Origin: Verrucomicrobia bacterium UBA7008
Lineage (GTDB): Bacteria > Verrucomicrobiota > Kiritimatiellia > RFP12 > UBA1067
Direction of reading: 5' to 3'
DNA length: 53,166 nt
NCBI GenBank assembly: GCA_002449695.1
Contig: DJXI01000011.1
Coordinates: forward strand, 10,984 to 64,149
Below the pieces are notes generated by a model. That model saw nothing but the letters and a program-made list of their open reading frames with translations. It did no database searches and had not been told where the DNA came from. The stretch's first letter is position 1, and the number at the start of each line of letters is the position of its first letter. Below, one piece after another: positions 1 through 9,188 of the stretch. The translations under genes and the position numbers were made by a program.

Positions 1-32
1 TTTGCGTCATGATTTTCCCCCCTTTCTGTTCT

Positions 33-2867
33 TCAACGAACGATGACCGTCAGACCGCTCCTTGCGGGCATTGCCTGGGATGCCGCAACGAATCCCGGGC
101 AGCCGGAAAGAAACTCCGCTTTCGCCCACGCCGCATCACGCGCCAGAGGCGACAGCCGGATTTCGTCATACGCGCCATTGAAAGAGCCTTCCCCGCTCTG
201 CCCGCCGATGTCGAACGGAACCTCCGGGTCGCCCGCCGCACAAGCGGCCGTGCGCTCCATCACCTGTTTACCATCAAGGTACGCCCTGACGTCGGTGCCG
301 TTGTAGACAAACGCCCAGTGGTGCCATGTCTCGATATCCGCAGGCAGGCTCGCGACGCCATACCCGCCGTTGACCGTCGCGACATTGGCGACTCCCGGCG
401 AGCCGGCTGCACACTCCACCCACCAGCCAGCATCCGAACCCCTGTGCACGAAAAGGCGGGGCCAGCCGGAAACCGACGCATTGCCCTTGAACCAGCCTGA
501 CGCCGTGAACACACCGCCGAAATCCAAATCCGCCGAATACGGAACAGACAGACGATTCCGCGTGTCGGTGGCCGTCTGATTCATGCGAGCGACACCGAAG
601 ACGCCGGGAGTCGCGGACATCTGCGAAAGATCGGTGCCGGTTGGCTCAGCCGAAAGACCAGACGCACTGTCGGCCGCCGCGCCCGAATCCTCCGCCATGT
701 GGAAAACGGCACGATAGCCACCCCATGCTCCCGTCTCCGGGACAAGTCCGGCGTTCGACCATTCGCCGCCGTAATACAGCCAGAATTTCGCACCGGCGGA
801 AACAGCCGGCACCCGCACCCACACAAGCGACTCGCCGGAAGGATTCCACGTCTCCACTTCGCAGGGGAGCGGCGCACCTTCTTCATCGACGAAAACGGCG
901 TTCGAGAAATCATCCGCCACATCCGCAGAGTCAAATCCCGGAATAGCCGTGGACAGTTTCACCGGCACAGGGAAGCCGGCCAGCGTCCCTTCAACGGCGT
1001 TCGTAATCGAAAATTTGATCCGCTTCGCGAAATCGGTGCATTCGCCCGCAATGCGACGAACAGTTCCGAACGACGCGAACGAATCGTTCGTCAGAATCTC
1101 GCAGTCGAGTGCGATCTCGTCCGCCGACAGCGCGCCATCGTAAAGCCGCACCTCGCGATGGACACCGTTGAATTCGTAGCCACCGCCGGCAATTCTGCCG
1201 ATGCCGAAGCCTGTGGTGGTCGCTGCAACAGGGTTGACATCGAGCGTCGACAACCATGCACCGTTGACATACACACGGGCCGATCCGCCGTCATACACGA
1301 ATGCCAGATGCACATTCTCCCCAGCCTTCAACGCAGCACAGGCAGGCGTTGAATAATGACCGCTAAAACTGTCCCCGCGCACATACAGGACACCATCTGC
1401 TCCTGCTTCGATCTCCCATCCGTTGCCCGCACTGGTGCTGCGGGAGAAAAGCCGCGGAGCTCCCGTCAGTTCGGTAGCTTTAAAGAAACCGGAAACGGTG
1501 AATCTGGCGGGATCGGTCGGATCGAGCGCCGAGGAATATTCAACGAGTTCAGGACTGCTCGCTGCGGCGTGCCGAACGACGCCATATCCATTCCAGACAG
1601 CCGACGCATCCGAACCGTCGCTCGCCGCACCTCCCCAGTACAGCGCGATTTTCGTCCCTGCGGAAAGTTCCGGCACAAGAACCCACACGCGCAGATTCCC
1701 GGAATCATCAACGCCTTCCACCTCATGGGCAAGAAGTCGTCCGGCCTCGTCGGCAAAGGCCAGTCCGAGAGGCGAAACATCCATATCCTGAGGCACCCGC
1801 AGCAGAACCGGCACATTGAAATGAGTTCCCTCGACCGCTCCCTCGCCCAACGTGACAACGGCCGTCTTCGCGAATGCAGACGGCGTGACACGCGATTTTG
1901 TCTCGTTCAGATCATAGGCAAAAAACTCAGCGTCGGCCATCGCGGCATACTCTGCCGCGACGCGTGCCGCGTCAGCCGCGCCGTCAGAGAGCCGGACTTC
2001 GTCGAACAGGCCGTCGAAACCCATCTTGCCGTCCGTCTGCGATCCGATGGCAAATGTGGCGGAACCCGCTGCGGAGGCCGCAGGGACAACAGCCGTGCGC
2101 CGATACTGTCCGTTGACATACATTCGGATGTCCGTCCCGGAATACACGAACGAAAGATGCACCCAGTCGGATTCGATACCGGAAATTTCATCGCCTCTGA
2201 GATAATTTCCGTTGCCATAATCCGACGTTCCCGCATAGAGGAGTGGGCCGGGATCCAGTTCAACCTGCCAGACGCCCGCGCGCTGAAAAATCCGCGGATA
2301 GTCATCAGATATGGCGTGAGACGCCTTGAACCAACCCGAGGCGGTGAACTGAGCCGGGTCTTTCGGATTGTAGGCCGAGCCGTCCGCGATGACAACCGGC
2401 TTTGAGGCGCATCCGCCGATCTTTCCGTCCGAAAAGTCCGCCGAGTCGAAATGCCAGACGCCGAGATAACCGGCCCACGCGGCGTCCGGCTGCGAGACAG
2501 GGCTGCCGCCATAATAGACATGAAGCACCGTCGCGGCGGAAAGTTCCGGCAGCACGACCCACAGACTGGATTCGCCGCGGGAATTCCACCTGGCAACTTC
2601 AAACGGAAGAAGATTCCCGGCAGAATCGACAATCGCCAGATCCGCATGCTGCGATGACTGGAAGTCTGCGTAGTCAAAGCCGGGAATCGCAGGCCCGAGA
2701 CGCAGAAGAACCGGGATGTTGGTGAAGCGGTCGCCTGCGGACAGCTTACCGTCCGAAACGGTCACCGTCAGATGATGGGCATAGCCCGACGGATCGAATC
2801 CGTCGGCTCTCGCCGGCAAAAGGCCCGCAACAAGCGTGCAGGCGGCTAGAACGAACAGTTTATTCAT
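33..2867 (-). CDS. DUF2341/LamG repeat surface protein
   Basis: Secreted 944-residue protein of three [DUF2341 - LamG/concanavalin-like] units: DUF2341-like blocks near residues 30-120, 330-420 and 610-700 (recurring pattern 'VPVLLR..', '..LYYGG' or '..LYWGG'), each followed by a jelly-roll with 'ASGWFK'/'SGFFK' and 'VYVNG' or 'AYLDG'. The start is set by a signal peptide (MNKLFVLAACTLVAGLLPARA) and a GAGGAGG ribosome site just upstream; a longer upstream extension has no such support. The start overlaps the stop of the preceding gene by 8 bp, so the two are translationally coupled. Such modules bind carbohydrate or build surface fibres; no catalytic motif is visible. The C-terminus ends GLTVIVR, like four other surface proteins in this window. 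The domain call is firm; the ligand is unknown. Confidence 0.85.
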   Translation of the reverse strand: MNKLFVLAACTLVAGLLPARADGFDPSGYAHHLTVTVSDGKLSAGDRFTNIPVLLRLGPAIPGFDYADFQSSQHADLAIVDSAGNLLPFEVARWNSRGESSLWVVLPELSAATVLHVYYGGSPVSQPDAAWAGYLGVWHFDSADFSDGKIGGCASKPVVIADGSAYNPKDPAQFTASGWFKASHAISDDYPRIFQRAGVWQVELDPGPLLYAGTSDYGNGNYLRGDEISGIESDWVHLSFVYSGTDIRMYVNGQYRRTAVVPAASAAGSATFAIGSQTDGKMGFDGLFDEVRLSDGAADAARVAAEYAAMADAEFFAYDLNETKSRVTPSAFAKTAVVTLGEGAVEGTHFNVPVLLRVPQDMDVSPLGLAFADEAGRLLAHEVEGVDDSGNLRVWVLVPELSAGTKIALYWGGAASDGSDASAVWNGYGVVRHAAASSPELVEYSSALDPTDPARFTVSGFFKATELTGAPRLFSRSTSAGNGWEIEAGADGVLYVRGDSFSGHYSTPACAALKAGENVHLAFVYDGGSARVYVNGAWLSTLDVNPVAATTTGFGIGRIAGGGYEFNGVHREVRLYDGALSADEIALDCEILTNDSFASFGTVRRIAGECTDFAKRIKFSITNAVEGTLAGFPVPVKLSTAIPGFDSADVADDFSNAVFVDEEGAPLPCEVETWNPSGESLVWVRVPAVSAGAKFWLYYGGEWSNAGLVPETGAWGGYRAVFHMAEDSGAAADSASGLSAEPTGTDLSQMSATPGVFGVARMNQTATDTRNRLSVPYSADLDFGGVFTASGWFKGNASVSGWPRLFVHRGSDAGWWVECAAGSPGVANVATVNGGYGVASLPADIETWHHWAFVYNGTDVRAYLDGKQVMERTAACAAGDPEVPFDIGGQSGEGSFNGAYDEIRLSPLARDAAWAKAEFLSGCPGFVAASQAMPARSGLTVIVR

Positions 2868-3771
2868 TTTTTCCCTCCTCTTTAAAAAGCTTCTCCCAGC
2901 TGTCGAGATGATGGATGGCGATACCGGCGCCGGCCGGCACTTTTGCCGCATCGAGCGCCGCCGAAACTTTCGCAAGCTCGGCATCCATCTTCCCGACGCC
3001 TTCCTCGAAGTAGGTCACGGCACTGCCCTCGCCGGTATCGGCCGTCTCCGCGCCGAGGACGATGCGGACATTCCGAGTCTTTGCCATGTCGATTTCCTTT
3101 TCCGAAATAGCCAGCATCGCCTCGGCCGTATCGCGGTACGACATGAGCGCGACGCCATCCGAATTGTCCATGACGACATCGAGAAGCGGTGCGTCCGCGC
3201 GCTCGCCGTAAGCCACACGGAACGTATCGAGCCAGAACGGAATATCCCATTCGATCTTCTCGCCTGCCGCATGGACATCGGCGGCGGCCCTGAGTACGAA
3301 ATCGGCATAGAGCTGCCATTTGCGCTCGTCCGGCAGTTTCTTGTCCTGAAACGGCTCGACGTCGAGATGGAGCGCGTAGAAGCGTTCCTTCGGCGCGGCG
3401 TGCCGCTGGTAGGACCGGTAGGCGATCAGTGTTTCGGCGAAGCCGCGACTGCCGGGACGAATCCATGACACATCGCCCGCCAGCAGCGCGACGCGCATAC
3501 CTTTGACGCCGGCCGCCTTTACAAACGCGCGCGTTTCCTTGTGGAACTTCTTCAGATCAACGCAGAAATAGATTTCCCCGACGCCCTGCTCCGCGAGGAA
3601 GTTCAACCGCCGGGCGATCACCTCACGCTTCACGACCTCTTCCCCATGCCACCACCAGACGCCCTTTGTCGTCTTGGCGGACACCGTTCCCGCGACGAAA
3701 ACGGCCGCCAGCGCCAAAAGCCAGCTTTTCACCCGAAGGATGAAGGCGACATTTCTGGGATTTGCCATCAT
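2860..3771 (-). CDS. Exported TIM-barrel-like protein, uncharacterised
   Basis: About 303 residues. A hydrophobic export signal (SWLLALAAVFVAGTVSA) is followed by a barrel-like protein with motifs 'GVWWWHGEE', 'LLAGDVSW' and 'YALHLDVEPF'. The Asp/Glu in HLDVEP sits where clan-A-like hydrolases carry acidic catalytic residues, so a glycoside-hydrolase-like role is possible, but I cannot assign a family. Two consecutive ATG codons (3769-3771 and 3766-3768) compete as start; neither has a Shine-Dalgarno sequence, and the predicted transcription start lies only about 6 nt upstream, so the mRNA may be almost leaderless. It is first in a two-gene operon with the LamG surface protein. Confidence 0.7.
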   Translation of the reverse strand: MMANPRNVAFILRVKSWLLALAAVFVAGTVSAKTTKGVWWWHGEEVVKREVIARRLNFLAEQGVGEIYFCVDLKKFHKETRAFVKAAGVKGMRVALLAGDVSWIRPGSRGFAETLIAYRSYQRHAAPKERFYALHLDVEPFQDKKLPDERKWQLYADFVLRAAADVHAAGEKIEWDIPFWLDTFRVAYGERADAPLLDVVMDNSDGVALMSYRDTAEAMLAISEKEIDMAKTRNVRIVLGAETADTGEGSAVTYFEEGVGKMDAELAKVSAALDAAKVPAGAGIAIHHLDSWEKLFKEEGKNE

Positions 3772-3783
3772 ACGTAGGAACGG

Positions 3784-3813
3784 ATTATACCATACCGCCG
3801 CCCGGACCGTCAA
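3784..3813 (-). promoter_or_regulatory. Promoter of the barrel/DUF2341 operon
   Basis: On the minus strand, TTGACG (3808-3813) and a perfect TATAAT (3784-3789) are separated by 18 bp, with TGG before the -10. The predicted start is near 3777, only a few bases ahead of the ATG at 3771. Confidence 0.7.
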
Positions 3814-3833
3814 CTGCCGGAACGGCATGGAAA

Positions 3834-3852
3834 TTTGGGGAAAGTCCCCAAA
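3834..3852. terminator. Perfect hairpin, possible terminator
   Basis: An 8-bp perfect stem (TTTGGGGA / TCCCCAAA) with a 3-nt loop lies about 54 nt downstream of the HAD lipoprotein stop and about 20 nt upstream of the next -35. There is only a short T-run, so it may be a weak terminator or an operator instead. Confidence 0.4.
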
Positions 3853-3905
3853 CAACATTTATATTTCACCTCATTCAATCTCATTTTTGGCTCATTATCT
3901 CAGTT

Positions 3906-4943
3906 TCACTCGGCGGCAGACGGGCCGGGGTCCCGCGTCACGCCGGGGCCGTAGATCGTCGTCCAGTCGTCGCGCATGGAGACGGGAATCCAGCCGTGGA
4001 CCGCGCAGGCCGCCCGCATCGCCTCCGCCTTGGCCGGGTTTCCGTATTCGCGCACCGTGTCGTCGCACAGGAGCATGAAGCCCAGCGACCTGTACCGCCT
4101 GTTCTGCAGGGCGTAGTTGAGCATGCTCGCGTCGCTGAAGCTGTTGCCGAACGCCAGCACGGGCCGCACGCCGATTTCCCGCGCGAGAGCGGACACCTTG
4201 TTCATCTGGAGATTCTTGACGGCGAGCGTGCCGCCCAGGACGAGGACATCGTTCGTCCCGTACGTGAAGGCCAGTCCGTCGCGCCCGTCCTGCGCCGCCG
4301 CGACCAGCGCGTAGTCGGTGCCGATGACCTGCCGGGGCGGCAGCGCCAGGCCCTCCCCAACAATCGCCCGCAGGACGAAACGCTCCGTTCCGCTGCACAC
4401 GTACACCAGGAATCCGTTCGCCTCGAGAAACCGCACGACCTCCACCATCGGCCGGTAGAACGCCTCGCCTCGCTTCATGCCGGCAAAGCCCGGCTGCGGC
4501 CCGGCGGCAAAGGCGCGCAGCGCGTCCGCCGCCGCGTCCGGCTCCACCCCGCGCCAGGCCGCCGCCATGACCCGCTCGCGCACGGGGTTGTCCAGGCCCG
4601 GCCAGCGGCCCGTGGCGCGCGCCGCGCGGGCGACGGCCTTCTGTTCGTCCGAGGCCGAAAAGTCCGGATCGTCCAGCACGCGGTGGTCGTAGAGCATCCA
4701 GTCGAGATAGGTGGGGGCGGTCTCGCAGAAGAGCGTGCCGTCAAAATCGAACACGGCGATGCGGTCCGACGGCGGAATGTAGTCCGGCGAACCAGCCGTC
4801 GTGACGGCGACCACGTAGTCCAGCAAGGCGGCCTTCGCGGGCGCGCCGTCCCGCCAGAGCGACAGGGCCCCGTCCGGACGCGTCGCGCAGCCGGCCAGCA
4901 GCGCGGCCGCCGCGAGCAGCTTCAGCAGGTTCCGCATCGTCAT
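3906..4943 (-). CDS. HAD-family phosphatase lipoprotein
   Basis: 345 residues. The N-terminus has a lipobox (LLAGC, Cys at about 19), so it should be an envelope lipoprotein. The HAD core is complete: motif I DFDGT (nucleophile Asp), motif II SGT in 'YVCSGTERF', a downstream Lys (AVKNLQMNK), and motif IV GNSFSD. The motif I context and the insert between motifs I and II resemble phosphoserine-phosphatase-like HADs (phosphomonoesterases). Start chosen at the ATG behind AGGAGGGG. It follows the transporter gene by 34 bp as third gene of the GH2-GDPD operon; removing phosphate from released sugar or glycerol phosphates outside the inner membrane would fit, but the substrate is inference. Confidence 0.8.
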   Translation of the reverse strand: MTMRNLLKLLAAAALLAGCATRPDGALSLWRDGAPAKAALLDYVVAVTTAGSPDYIPPSDRIAVFDFDGTLFCETAPTYLDWMLYDHRVLDDPDFSASDEQKAVARAARATGRWPGLDNPVRERVMAAAWRGVEPDAAADALRAFAAGPQPGFAGMKRGEAFYRPMVEVVRFLEANGFLVYVCSGTERFVLRAIVGEGLALPPRQVIGTDYALVAAAQDGRDGLAFTYGTNDVLVLGGTLAVKNLQMNKVSALAREIGVRPVLAFGNSFSDASMLNYALQNRRYRSLGFMLLCDDTVREYGNPAKAEAMRAACAVHGWIPVSMRDDWTTIYGPGVTRDPGPSAAE

Positions 4944-4977
4944 TCTGCCCCTCCTTTCCGTTTTTATCGGTGCGCGT

Positions 4978-6348
4978 TCAGTCCCCGTAGGCGTTGGCGC
5001 GCGCGCCCCAGAGGCCGGCGAACAGCGCCGCGCCGACCACCGCGGTCACGACGATGACGATGAGCGGAAGGCCCCAGCCGCCGGACGACTGCGCCAGACT
5101 GCCGCAGACCTTGCCCGCCACGGACACGCCCACGTACGAAAAGAGCGAAATGAAGCCGATGGCCGTTCCCGCAAAGCCCTTCGTCGCGATGTTCGTGGCC
5201 GTGACGCCGGTCAGCGCCTGGGGCCCGTAGAGGCAGAAGCCGCCGACGCACAGCGCCGCCGCGCCGAGCAGACCGGCCGGCAGGAACCAGAACGCCGCGA
5301 GCAGCGCGGCGGTCAGCACCATCAGAAACACGCAGAGCCGCGGCGCCCGGCCGCCGAAGAAGCGGTCCGTCGCCCAGCCCGCGAACAGCATGCCGCCGAT
5401 CCCCGCGAACTCGAACAGCATGATCACCGTGCCCGTCTCGCTCGGATCGAACCCCTTCGCCTCCTGGAGCAGCGTCGGGCCCCAGTCCGCGATCAGCGCG
5501 CGCACGGCGTTGATCGTGAAGTTGATGAAGCCGAGCATCCAGATGACGGGATTGAGGAACACCATGCGCAGGGCCGCGTTCGACGCGGCGCCGTCCTTCT
5601 CCCTGCTCGAGTCTTCCTTCTCAACTTTCACATCCGTGCCCGGCAGATCGGGCAGCCCCTCTTCCTTCGGCGTGCCCGGCAGCCAGAAGAGCATGAGGAC
5701 GAGGCCGAGAAAGCCGAGCGCCGCCATCGACCAGAAGCACCACCGCCACATGCCGACGCCCTGGTTCGCGGATCCGATCACGCCGAGCCCCATCACCACC
5801 CCGCAGATCTTGGCGACGAGCCCGCCGCCGACCGAGTGCGACGTGTTCCACACGGACATCTTCGTGGCGAGCTCCTTCGGCGGGATCCAGAACGCGATCA
5901 GCTTCGCGCACGGCGGGAAGCCCGTTCCCTGGAAGAACTGGTTGAGGACGAGCAGCAGGCCGAACGTCCACACGAGCGGCAGCGACGCCTCCGCCGCGCC
6001 CGCCGCGTCGCCGCCGAACACGGCCGCGATCTGCGGCGCGAAGCCGAACGCGACGTTGACGAGCGTGCACGCGAGCAGCCCGCAGCACAGCATCTTGCGC
6101 GGCGCCACCCGGTCGCCGACGATGCCGTTCACGAACTTGGAGAGGCCATAGACGATGCCGCCCCAGAAGAGGAAGTTGCCGAGCATCGACTTGGAGATGC
6201 CGCAGTCCTGCTGGAGCCCCGGCATCGCGAAGGAGAAGTTCTTGCGCATGAAGTAGAAGAGCGTGTAGCCGATCATCGTGGCGAAGAGCATCCGCCACTG
6301 CCTGCGCGCGAACCGCCGGTCCGTCTGCTCGTCCGGAAACAGCTTCAC
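4978..6348 (-). CDS. Organophosphate:phosphate antiporter-like MFS transporter
   Basis: 456 residues with about 12 membrane helices. The first helix region 'GYTLFYFMRKNFSFAMPG' and 'GLSKFVNG' are characteristic of the GlpT/UhpT/UhpC (OPA) branch of MFS, which imports glycerol-3-phosphate or hexose phosphates in exchange for phosphate. The GTG start (6346-6348) overlaps the TGA of the GH2-GDPD gene by 4 bp and has AAGGAG six bases upstream, so it is tightly coupled. A transporter for phosphorylated small molecules next to a phosphodiesterase and a phosphatase supports a phospho-glycan pathway. Substrate not determinable from sequence alone. Confidence 0.85.
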   Translation of the reverse strand: MKLFPDEQTDRRFARRQWRMLFATMIGYTLFYFMRKNFSFAMPGLQQDCGISKSMLGNFLFWGGIVYGLSKFVNGIVGDRVAPRKMLCCGLLACTLVNVAFGFAPQIAAVFGGDAAGAAEASLPLVWTFGLLLVLNQFFQGTGFPPCAKLIAFWIPPKELATKMSVWNTSHSVGGGLVAKICGVVMGLGVIGSANQGVGMWRWCFWSMAALGFLGLVLMLFWLPGTPKEEGLPDLPGTDVKVEKEDSSREKDGAASNAALRMVFLNPVIWMLGFINFTINAVRALIADWGPTLLQEAKGFDPSETGTVIMLFEFAGIGGMLFAGWATDRFFGGRAPRLCVFLMVLTAALLAAFWFLPAGLLGAAALCVGGFCLYGPQALTGVTATNIATKGFAGTAIGFISLFSYVGVSVAGKVCGSLAQSSGGWGLPLIVIVVTAVVGAALFAGLWGARANAYGD

Positions 6349-9008
6349 GGACGCTCCTTGAGCTGGCGGATGACCGAGAACATCACGCTCGGATAGTCGG
6401 TGGAGAATCCGTCGCAGCCAAGTTCATGGAGCTTGAAGTAGACCTCCTCCGTCTCGCCGCCCTCGAAGGGGATCGAGCAGACAGGGATGCCGTTGGCGTG
6501 GAACTCCGCGATGATCTTCTTCAGGTAGGACGCGCGCGGCACGAACGGTTCCTCGGCCTTCGGATCGTAGTAGGTGTGCAGCGAGACGGCCGACACGCCC
6601 TTGAAGCAGTTGGCCCGCATCTCGTCCATCTTCTTCTCGAAGTGGGCCTCGAAGCGGGCGATGTCTTCAGCGGTGTGCTTGGGCTTGGGCCAGGTGCCGA
6701 TCCAGATCAGCGTCTTGCCGCCGTCCGTCGCCTTGTTCCAGTCAAGCGCCTTCGGATAGTCCTGCCCCGTGTAGTACACCTGGTCGAGTACGCCAGCTTC
6801 GCGCGCCTTCTCGGCGATGTACTCCGGCCCCGCGCCCTTTTCGTCGACGAAACACAGATACGTCGGATGGCCCTTCATCGCGGCGAACGTCGCCTCGATC
6901 GTCGGAATGCGGTGGTGCGCGAACTTGGGGTCGAGATAGCTGCCCACATCAACATCCTTGATCTCGTCCCACGTCAGCTCCTTCGAAACCGACTTCGCGG
7001 CCAGCGCGGCGGAAATGCCGCGCCCGGTGCGCTTCAGGTTGTTGTCGTGCAGCATGACGCCGACGCCGTCCTTCGTCTTGCGGCAGTCGCATTCGAGCGC
7101 CGAACCGTTCTCCCAGCACCACGTGAACGTGTCGAGCGTGTTGTCGGGGCGCTCCAGCTTGCCGCCGCCGCGATGGACGTGGCTCAGATGCAGCAGCCCC
7201 GTGCGCGGCGCTTCAAGCGCGCGGCGAATCACTTCCTGATGGGCCTTCTTCAGCACCTCGGGGTTGTACTTGAGCACCTTGCGGTCGTAGGTGAGAAGAC
7301 CGTTGATCTCGACTTCGACGTCGCTCGTCTGCGTGTAGACCGCGCCGCCAAGCCCCCACTCCGCATACTGGCCGAGCTTGTCCATGAGGGCGAGGTAGGT
7401 GCGCTCCAGTCCTTCGGGGGTCTTCGTGTCCTCGATACCGCCGTAGCCCCAGTTGCCGTCCTTGGCCTCCTTCCACATGTGGCCGGGCACGGGATGGCCG
7501 AGGCCGCCGAACTCGCCGAGGAATGATATGCGCCGGTCGTTGACGGCGAACATCGCCGGGCCGCGGTAGAGATGCATGTCAACCGTATCGGCCGCTTCGC
7601 AGACGCCTTCAGGCTTGTGGTTCGTGAGAACGCGCTTCTCCCACTTCCATCCGTTCGGCAGCAGGTGGCCGCCTTCCCAATCCCAACATCCGCTGGGCGC
7701 GTTTACGAGACGCGAAGGATCGTATCTCTTCGTGAAATCAAGCATCGAGTGGGTAAGGAACTCGCAGGGCTGGCTCCAGCCCTCGTTGTACGGATTCCAC
7801 ATCACGATCGACGTGAACGGCTGGAGGACATCCATCATCTCCTTCATCTCCTGGCGCTGCAGCCAGTAGCGCTTGACCGTATCGGCCTTCAACGGGTCTT
7901 TCCAGACGGTGGTTCCGCTGGGCAGATCCTGTATGACGAGAATGCCGACCCTGTCGCACATCGCGTAATACTGACTGGGCTCTACCTTTATGTGCTTGCG
8001 CAGCATGTTGTAGCCGCAGGCCTTGAGAACCCTCACGTCGTATTCCATCGCCTCTTCGCTGGGCGGCGTGAGAAGACCGTCGGGCCACCATCCCTGGTCG
8101 AGAGTGCCCAAGAGGAAGTATGGCTTGTTGTTGAGGAAGAATCGCAGATACCCGTGAGCATCCTTGCGCTTCTCGATCTTGCGCATTCCGAAATAGCCCT
8201 TCACGACATCCTTGCCGTATTTGGCGGTGAAGTTGTAGAGCTTCGGATTCTCGGGCGACCAGCACTCGAAGTTCTTCGGCATGTCGGTCTCGACCTCAAC
8301 CTCGCCCGCGCCTTCCACCTTGTCGAATTCGAAGCGCACCGTTCCATTGTCGATATCGGTGAAGACCTTGTACGACTTGATGTAGCGCTCCGGCACGGTC
8401 TCCATCCACACCGTCTGCCAGATGCCGGATACGCGCGTATAGACGATCCCGCCCGGCTTGAAACTCTGCTTGCCGAGAGAGTTCACGAAATCCTCGGTCG
8501 GATCCCACACGCATACGGTGAGTTCGTTTTCGCCGGGCTTGACGAAATCGGTGATATCGACCGTAAAGGGATTCTGCCCGCCCTCGTGCGGAACGTCCAT
8601 GACCTCGGTGTGGCCGATGAAGACCATCGTGCGGAAGTCGACGCCGCCGAAGTGCAGGAGGATCCGCTCGCCCGGCTTCGGGTCGCACACGATCGTGCGC
8701 GTGTACCAGAGGAACTCGTCGGGCTCGAGAAGACGCCCCACGCCCGACAGCGCGCTCTCGATCGGGAACGGGACGAGAATCTTGCCGTCCCACTTCTCCG
8801 GACGGCCGGGCGTGTTCGTCACGCTCGTGACGGCATAGTCCCATTCGCCGTTCAGGTTCGTCCAGTTCGCGCGCACCATCTGCGGACGCGGATAGCCGCG
8901 CCACGCGTTCGCGGGCGTGACCTGCGCGCCCCACTCCGTCATCATCGGCTCCGCCTGCACCGCGACCGCGAACAGCACGGCGCCCAGCGCCACAACCATC
9001 TTCTTCAT
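6345..9008 (-). CDS. GH2 glycosidase fused to GDPD phosphodiesterase
   Basis: 887 residues with a Sec signal peptide (MKKMVVALGAVLFAVAVQA) and AGGAGG ribosome site. Residues about 25-590 are a glycoside hydrolase family 2 protein: sugar-binding jelly-roll, then a barrel with 'LDQGWWPDG', 'RKHIKVEP', acid/base Glu409 in 'WNPYNEGW' and nucleophile Glu499 in 'LGEFGG'. Residues about 605-887 are a glycerophosphodiester phosphodiesterase: HRGG (about 611), PDNT (usual PENT), 'LECDCRKTKDG', 'MLHD', 'IPTIEATF' and terminal 'FSTDYP'. Both active sites look intact. The fusion suggests removal of a sugar and cleavage of a glycerophosphodiester on the same polymer. First gene of an operon with an OPA transporter and a HAD phosphatase, behind a putative regulator operator. 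Confidence 0.88.
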   Translation of the reverse strand: MKKMVVALGAVLFAVAVQAEPMMTEWGAQVTPANAWRGYPRPQMVRANWTNLNGEWDYAVTSVTNTPGRPEKWDGKILVPFPIESALSGVGRLLEPDEFLWYTRTIVCDPKPGERILLHFGGVDFRTMVFIGHTEVMDVPHEGGQNPFTVDITDFVKPGENELTVCVWDPTEDFVNSLGKQSFKPGGIVYTRVSGIWQTVWMETVPERYIKSYKVFTDIDNGTVRFEFDKVEGAGEVEVETDMPKNFECWSPENPKLYNFTAKYGKDVVKGYFGMRKIEKRKDAHGYLRFFLNNKPYFLLGTLDQGWWPDGLLTPPSEEAMEYDVRVLKACGYNMLRKHIKVEPSQYYAMCDRVGILVIQDLPSGTTVWKDPLKADTVKRYWLQRQEMKEMMDVLQPFTSIVMWNPYNEGWSQPCEFLTHSMLDFTKRYDPSRLVNAPSGCWDWEGGHLLPNGWKWEKRVLTNHKPEGVCEAADTVDMHLYRGPAMFAVNDRRISFLGEFGGLGHPVPGHMWKEAKDGNWGYGGIEDTKTPEGLERTYLALMDKLGQYAEWGLGGAVYTQTSDVEVEINGLLTYDRKVLKYNPEVLKKAHQEVIRRALEAPRTGLLHLSHVHRGGGKLERPDNTLDTFTWCWENGSALECDCRKTKDGVGVMLHDNNLKRTGRGISAALAAKSVSKELTWDEIKDVDVGSYLDPKFAHHRIPTIEATFAAMKGHPTYLCFVDEKGAGPEYIAEKAREAGVLDQVYYTGQDYPKALDWNKATDGGKTLIWIGTWPKPKHTAEDIARFEAHFEKKMDEMRANCFKGVSAVSLHTYYDPKAEEPFVPRASYLKKIIAEFHANGIPVCSIPFEGGETEEVYFKLHELGCDGFSTDYPSVMFSVIRQLKERP

Positions 9009-9066
9009 CTCGATCCTCCTGAATTTACGTTTCGCGCCGACAGGACACAGCGCCGGCGTTTCGGGT

Positions 9067-9096
9067 ATTATACCCTAAGCGGGCGCAATTAATCAA
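9067..9096 (-). promoter_or_regulatory. Promoter of the GH2-GDPD operon
   Basis: TTGATT (9091-9096) and TATAAT (9067-9072) on the minus strand, 18-bp spacer. The -10 sits inside a small palindrome (GGGTAT-T-ATACCC, 9063-9075). Confidence 0.65.
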
Positions 9097-9106
9097 CCCT
9101 CGGCGA

Positions 9107-9134
9107 CTTGCAATTTTTCTGTCCGAAACTTGCA
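9107..9134 (-). promoter_or_regulatory. Putative operator of the XylR-type regulator (site 4)
   Basis: On the plus strand, CTTGCA at 9107-9112 and CTTGCA at 9129-9134, exactly 22 bp apart, the second followed by GAAT. It begins 10 bp upstream of the -35 of the GH2-GDPD promoter. The same arrangement occurs at 21014, 25323 and 26888. Direct repeats two helical turns apart just upstream of -35 are typical of AraC-family activator sites; the assignment to the regulator at 21080 is inference. Confidence 0.6.
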
Positions 9135-9188
9135 GAATCAGCCAAGGCGAGACCGACGGTCATGCGTCTTCCTCTCAGATTTCCCGCG

